Positions 60,147-64,000 of a stretch of DNA of 64,000 bases are shown here, piece by piece. Under the pieces are notes generated by a model that saw nothing but the letters and a program-made list of their open reading frames with translations, did no database searches and was not told the DNA's origin. Every line of letters begins with the position of its first letter. Positions within the stretch are counted from its first letter, which is position 1. The DNA comes from Arthrobacter sp. efr-133-TYG-118 (GTDB lineage: Bacteria > Actinomycetota > Actinomycetes > Actinomycetales > Micrococcaceae). The DNA is taken from positions 1 to 64,000 of the forward strand of contig NZ_JARVRH010000035.1 of NCBI RefSeq assembly GCF_030209755.1, read 5' to 3'. The translations under genes were made by a program, and so were the position numbers.

Positions 60147-61475
60147 GTGAGTAGATCCGTCGCCTGGAACCACCCCCGCACGTCGTTGTACACCGATCAC
60201 TATGAGCTGACCATGCTGGAAGCCGCCCTCCATTCGGGCGCGGCGCACCGGCGCTCCGTCTTCGAGGCCTTCGCCCGCCGCCTGCCCGACGGGCGCAGAT
60301 ACGGCATCGTCGCCGGCACCGGCCGGCTGCTTGAAGGAATCAAGGACTTCCGTTTCGGAGACGCCGAGCTCGCGTTCCTCGATCAGCACAAAGTAGTTGA
60401 CAGTCAGACCCTGGACTTCCTCGCCGACTACAGGTTTTCCGGCGACATTTGGGGCTATCCGGAGGGCGAGGCCTACTTCCCCGGCTCCCCCATCCTGATC
60501 GTCGAATCCACGTTCGCGGAAGCGTGCATCCTGGAAACGTACATCTTGTCCGTACTCAACCACGACACCGCGATTGCTTCGGCTGCCTCCCGGATGACCA
60601 GCGCTGCCGGCAGCCGGCCGTGCATCGAGATGGGCTCCCGGCGCACCCAGGAGGAATCGGCGACGGCGGCAGCCCGCGCCGCGGTCATCGCCGGTTTCGG
60701 CAGTACCTCCAACCTTGAGGCCGGTCGCCGTTACGGCATCAAGACCGTAGGCACGGCCGCCCACTCGTTCACGCTCCTGCACGATACCGAGCGCGAGGCC
60801 TTCGAAGCGCAGATCGCAGCCTTCGGACCGGGAACGACGCTTCTGGTGGACACGTACGACGTCGAGGTCGGGGTACGCACAGCGGTGGAACTCGCGGGTG
60901 ACAAGCTCGGGGCAGTCCGCCTCGACTCCGGAGACCTCGTGGCCCAGGCCCAATGGGTCCGTGAGCTACTGGACAACCTCGGCAACACCAACACCCGGAT
61001 CGTCGTCACCTCGGATCTCGATGAATATGCCATCGCAGCCCTGCAGTCGGCGCCGGTGGATGTTTACGGCGTAGGTACCTCCCTGGTCACAGGATCGGGA
61101 GCCCCGACGGCCAGCATGGTCTACAAGCTGGTCAGCCGGACCAACGATGCCGGGGAATTCGTTCCCGTAGCCAAGGTTGCCAAAAACAAGGCCAGCGTGG
61201 GCGGCCGCAAATACGCCCTTCGTAAACTCAACGAACTCGGCATCGCCACCCAGGAGATCGTGGGCATCGGACACCGGCCGGAAGACGACGGCAACGACCG
61301 CCCGCTGCTCCAGCAGTTCATCAAGAATGGCGAACTGCTCCCGGGATGGACGGGACACGAGGGCGTGGTCCGGGCACAGGAACGCCATACTGCGACCATG
61401 GCCGAACTCCCCCCGGTAGTCCGGAGGCTGCAGCGCGGCGAGCCGGCAATCCCCACCGTCTACGAGGAGGACTGA
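60147..61475 (+). CDS. pncB: Nicotinate phosphoribosyltransferase
   Basis: A 442-aa enzyme of NAD salvage that joins nicotinate and PRPP. Family segments are LYTDHYELTMLEAALHSG, FEAFARRLPDGRRYGIVAGTGR, MGSRRTQEESATAAARAAVIAGFGSTSNLEAGRRYGI, LLVDTYDVEVGV, VRLDSGDL and VYGVGTSLVTG. The GTG lies 6 nt after a TAGAGT box, suggesting a leaderless transcript. It forms an operon with pncA, which begins directly at its stop codon. Confidence 0.96.
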   Translation: MSRSVAWNHPRTSLYTDHYELTMLEAALHSGAAHRRSVFEAFARRLPDGRRYGIVAGTGRLLEGIKDFRFGDAELAFLDQHKVVDSQTLDFLADYRFSGDIWGYPEGEAYFPGSPILIVESTFAEACILETYILSVLNHDTAIASAASRMTSAAGSRPCIEMGSRRTQEESATAAARAAVIAGFGSTSNLEAGRRYGIKTVGTAAHSFTLLHDTEREAFEAQIAAFGPGTTLLVDTYDVEVGVRTAVELAGDKLGAVRLDSGDLVAQAQWVRELLDNLGNTNTRIVVTSDLDEYAIAALQSAPVDVYGVGTSLVTGSGAPTASMVYKLVSRTNDAGEFVPVAKVAKNKASVGGRKYALRKLNELGIATQEIVGIGHRPEDDGNDRPLLQQFIKNGELLPGWTGHEGVVRAQERHTATMAELPPVVRRLQRGEPAIPTVYEED

Positions 61476-62102
61476 ATGTCCCGTGCCCTGATTATCGTCG
61501 ACGTCCAGAACGACTTCTGCGAGGGCGGGTCCCTCGCAGTGGAAGGTGGCGCCGCCACGGCTGCCGCCATCAGCGAATACCTTGACGCGAACCACCAGCA
61601 CTTCGACCACGTCGTGGCCACGCAGGACTGGCACGTGGACCCGGGCAGCCATTTTTCGGAGACACCGGATCTCGTGGACAGTTGGCCACCGCATTGCCGC
61701 GCCGGGAGCAAGGGCGCCGAACTCCACCCGGATCTTGACGCCGAGTACATCCAGGCCTACTTCCGCAAGGGGCAGTACACCGCGGCCTATTCAGGGTTCG
61801 AAGGAGTCCTGGCACCCGAAGACGAAGTTCCCATGGGCGAACTCGCCCCCGGCGCCGTCCCCTCCGTCGAGCTGGACGAGGACGCCCTCGGCCTCGACGA
61901 CTGGCTGCAGAGCCACGGTGTGGAGGAAGTGGTGGTGGTGGGAATTGCCACGGACTACTGCGTCAGGGCCACAGCACTGGACGCCGTGCAGGCGGGCTAC
62001 TCCGTGACAGTGATCGGTGAACTCACCGCCGGAATCGCGGGGGACCTTGACGAGACCTACGCGGAACTGGAAGAAAACGGCGTCGAACTGGGTCAGCCCT
62101 AA
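61476..62102 (+). CDS. pncA: Nicotinamidase
   Basis: A 208-aa isochorismatase-like hydrolase that deamidates nicotinamide to nicotinate for PncB. The triad is D9 in LIIVDVQNDF, the lysine in FRKGQYTAAYSGF and the cysteine in IATDYCVRATALDA. The metal-binding D-x-H...H lies in TQDWHVDPGSHF. GAGGAGG overlaps the end of pncB, and the ATG follows the pncB stop codon directly. It lies in the salvage operon, separate from the NrtR-controlled de novo operon. Confidence 0.95.
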   Translation: MSRALIIVDVQNDFCEGGSLAVEGGAATAAAISEYLDANHQHFDHVVATQDWHVDPGSHFSETPDLVDSWPPHCRAGSKGAELHPDLDAEYIQAYFRKGQYTAAYSGFEGVLAPEDEVPMGELAPGAVPSVELDEDALGLDDWLQSHGVEEVVVVGIATDYCVRATALDAVQAGYSVTVIGELTAGIAGDLDETYAELEENGVELGQP

Positions 62103-62127
62103 GGACCGGGAGCCCTGCCAAGCAGGA

Positions 62128-63906
62128 CTACTTCCGTCCGATGAACCAATCCTGGAGCTTGCGCAGCCGCGACTGCAATTGCTCCTCGTTTGCCTGCGCC
62201 ACTGCCGGGCCGCCACACACCTCGCGCAACTTATTGTGGACGACGCCGTGCGGGGTACCGGTGCGGGCCGACCAGGCCGCGACGTTTTTTGCGAGCTCAT
62301 TGCGTAGGTCCATCAGCATGCGGTGGTCCGGAACCGCGGGTGACGCGGCGGCAGCCAACGGAGATTGGCGCTTCTTCCTCGACTGCTGATCATGCTGCCG
62401 CTGCCGGAGCAACGTTCCCACCTGTTCGGCGTCGAGCAGCCCGGGGATCCCGAGGAAATCAAGTTCGTCCTCGGAGCCGATATCGGCGCCCGTGCCGAAT
62501 TCGCCGCCGTCGAACAGCACCCTGTCAAAGGATGCCTGGGAATCGAGGGCCTCGAATTTGCCCTTCTCGAGGGAGTCCGAGGCCTTCTCTTCGCGGTTGG
62601 CCTCGGCCATCAGGTTCTCTTCGGGGTTGAAGAGGCCGTCCGGGTCTTCCTTCTCGGGCCGGTCCAGCGCGTGGTCCCGCTCGGCTTCCATGGAGTTGGC
62701 CAAGGCCATGAGGGGCGGCACGGACGGCAAAAAGACCGACGCCGTTTCCCCACGTTTGCGGGCACGGACGAAGCGGCCCACGGCTTGGGCGAAGAACAGC
62801 GGCGTGGACGTGGACGTCGCGTAGACGCCGACCGAAAGCCTGGGGACGTCAACGCCTTCGGACACCATGCGGACGGCCACCATCCAGCGCTTGTCGCTGG
62901 CGGTGAACTCCTCGATTTTGTGCGAAGCCTTGGAATCATCGGACAAGATCACCGTAGGCGACTGGCCCGTGATCTTCTTGAGCTGACCGGCATAGGCGCG
63001 GGCGTCGTCGTGATCCGTGGCAATCACCAGGCCGCCGGCGTCGGGCACGGTACGCCGCACCTCGCCGAGGCGCTTGTCGGCGGCAGCAAGAACGGCGGGG
63101 ATCCATTCGCCGCTCGGGTTCAGCGCGGTACGCCATGCCTGGGAGGTGATGTCCTTGGTCACGGCGGCCTCGCCGAGGGAAGCCGCCATTTCGTCTCCCG
63201 CGCTGGTCCGCCAACGCATCTGGCCCGAATACGCCATGAACAGCACGGGACGGACGACGTGGTCCCTCAAGGCATTGCCGTAACCGTAGGTGTAGTCCGC
63301 CTTCGAGCGGCGGATGCCGTCGCGGTCTTCGGCGTATTCCACGAAAGGGATGGGAGAGGTATCGGAACGGAAAGGCGTGCCCGTGAGGGCCAGGCGCCGC
63401 GCAGCAGGATCGAAGGCCTCGCGCAATCCGTCGCCCCAGGACAACGCTTCGCCACCGTGGTGGATTTCATCGAGGATGACCAACGTGCGGGCGGCCTCGG
63501 TCTTGGCCCGGTGGAGCATGGGCTTGCTGGCCACCTGCGCATAGGTCACGGCGACGCCGACGAAGCCCCTGCCGTGCTGGCCGTCGGAATTCTTGAAGTT
63601 CGGATCGATGGCAATGCCCACCCTGGCCGCGGCGTCCGCCCACTGCCGTTTCAGGTGGTCGGTAGGAGCGACGATCGTCACCCGGTTCACCGTTCCACTG
63701 TCGAGGAGCATTGACGCAATCCGCAGTGCGAAGGTGGTCTTACCTGCTCCCGGCGTTGCCACGGCGAGAAAATCGCGCGGGCTGGCGTTCAGGTACAGGT
63801 CCAGCGCTTCCTGCTGCCAGGCGCGCAGCTTCGGGGCGGTTCCCCAGGCTGCGCGTTCCGGATATGCGGGAGGCAGTGCAGGGCCGCCGAAGAGTGTTTC
63901 AGTCAC
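62128..63906 (-). CDS. DEAD/DEAH box superfamily 2 helicase
   Basis: A 592-aa helicase. Motif I is VATPGAGKTTFALRIA, motif II LVILDEIHHGGE (DEIH), motif III LALTGTPFRSD, motifs in the second domain include VIATDHDDARAYAGQL and VSEGVDVPRLSVG, and motif VI is QAVGRFVRARKRGE. A C-terminal part of about 150 residues is rich in charged residues and lacks helicase motifs. It is of the type seen as a stand-alone DNA helicase in actinobacteria; the substrate is unknown. The GTG has GAGGGG upstream and overlaps a preceding stop by 3 nt (GTGA). Confidence 0.9.
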   Translation of the reverse strand: MTETLFGGPALPPAYPERAAWGTAPKLRAWQQEALDLYLNASPRDFLAVATPGAGKTTFALRIASMLLDSGTVNRVTIVAPTDHLKRQWADAAARVGIAIDPNFKNSDGQHGRGFVGVAVTYAQVASKPMLHRAKTEAARTLVILDEIHHGGEALSWGDGLREAFDPAARRLALTGTPFRSDTSPIPFVEYAEDRDGIRRSKADYTYGYGNALRDHVVRPVLFMAYSGQMRWRTSAGDEMAASLGEAAVTKDITSQAWRTALNPSGEWIPAVLAAADKRLGEVRRTVPDAGGLVIATDHDDARAYAGQLKKITGQSPTVILSDDSKASHKIEEFTASDKRWMVAVRMVSEGVDVPRLSVGVYATSTSTPLFFAQAVGRFVRARKRGETASVFLPSVPPLMALANSMEAERDHALDRPEKEDPDGLFNPEENLMAEANREEKASDSLEKGKFEALDSQASFDRVLFDGGEFGTGADIGSEDELDFLGIPGLLDAEQVGTLLRQRQHDQQSRKKRQSPLAAAASPAVPDHRMLMDLRNELAKNVAAWSARTGTPHGVVHNKLREVCGGPAVAQANEEQLQSRLRKLQDWFIGRK

Positions 63907-64000
63907 GCGGATTCCCCTCGACTGGCGTTCGCCTGACTCGCGGCAATCAAGCCGCGGGCCACGCCGCCAGGCGCAGCTCCATACAGGCTGCTGCGCGACG
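63903..64000 (-). CDS. C-terminal end of an unidentified protein (partial)
   Basis: An open frame entering from beyond the window ends with ...SLYGAAPGGVARGLIAASQ and a short charged tail at a TGA (63903-63905). The TGA lies within the GTGA that also starts the helicase gene, the same coupling seen at other pairs here. Too little is visible to name a family. Confidence 0.5.
   Translation of the reverse strand, partial: SRSSLYGAAPGGVARGLIAASQANASRGESA

Overview
The window is high-GC DNA from the chromosome of an actinobacterium, most like Arthrobacter or a close relative (Micrococcaceae). This rests on GTG/TTG starts, many leaderless promoters, a de novo NAD operon under an NrtR-type regulator, and the conserved block clpS - DUF2017 - murI - MBL hydrolase - rph - rdgB. 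I see no phage, transposase, CRISPR array or rRNA. There is one complete tRNA gene (Leu) and the 3' half of another (Lys) at the left edge.

Layout. 0-13.7 kb: tRNA-Lys end, a MarR regulator divergent from bcp, tRNA-Leu, an orphan peptide-type binding lipoprotein, mqo, an RND exporter, a luciferase-like oxidoreductase with its MarR regulator, then transglutaminase-like, lipoprotein, DUF1684, FAH and GtrA genes. 13.7-22.0 kb: a minus-strand operon nrtR-nadA-nadB-nadC-cysteine desulfurase, an Lrp regulator and a divergent amino-acid permease. The region is bracketed by two inverted copies of a ~120-bp hairpin element. 22.1-25.3 kb: a 2-oxoacid dehydrogenase operon (E1 alpha, E1 beta) in which the usual E2 is replaced by a free lipoyl domain plus an alpha/beta hydrolase. 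25.4-26.5 kb: a small regulator divergent from a phosphoribosyltransferase.

26.5-39.1 kb is the most unusual part: a surface-glycan locus. It has a SARP/BTAD regulator, two GT2 glycosyltransferases, an HPr-kinase-like P-loop protein, a GT2-flippase fusion, a polytopic polymerase/transferase-like protein, a small membrane protein, a GH16 lipoprotein, a secreted phosphoesterase and a secreted protein with three SLH domains. Heptamer direct repeats with 11-bp periodicity, the pattern bound by SARPs, lie upstream of the first glycosyltransferase and of the SLH gene.

39.2-64 kb: an hpaB/hpaC-like two-component flavin monooxygenase divergent from an IclR regulator with tandem operators, an MFS transporter, sbcDC, an aquaporin, two DUF202 proteins, an ADP-ribosylglycohydrolase, DUF4395, an exonuclease-BRCT protein, another MFS transporter, DedA, the rdgB-rph and MBL-murI pairs, DUF2017-clpS, the NAD salvage pair pncB-pncA behind a perfect 58-bp tandem duplication, and a DEAD/DEAH helicase.

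Most gene pairs are tightly packed, with 1-, 4- or 8-nt start/stop overlaps. At about fifteen genes a TAnnnT-like -10 box sits 6-7 nt before the start codon, the leaderless arrangement. All functional names come from reading motifs and family resemblance; no database search was run.
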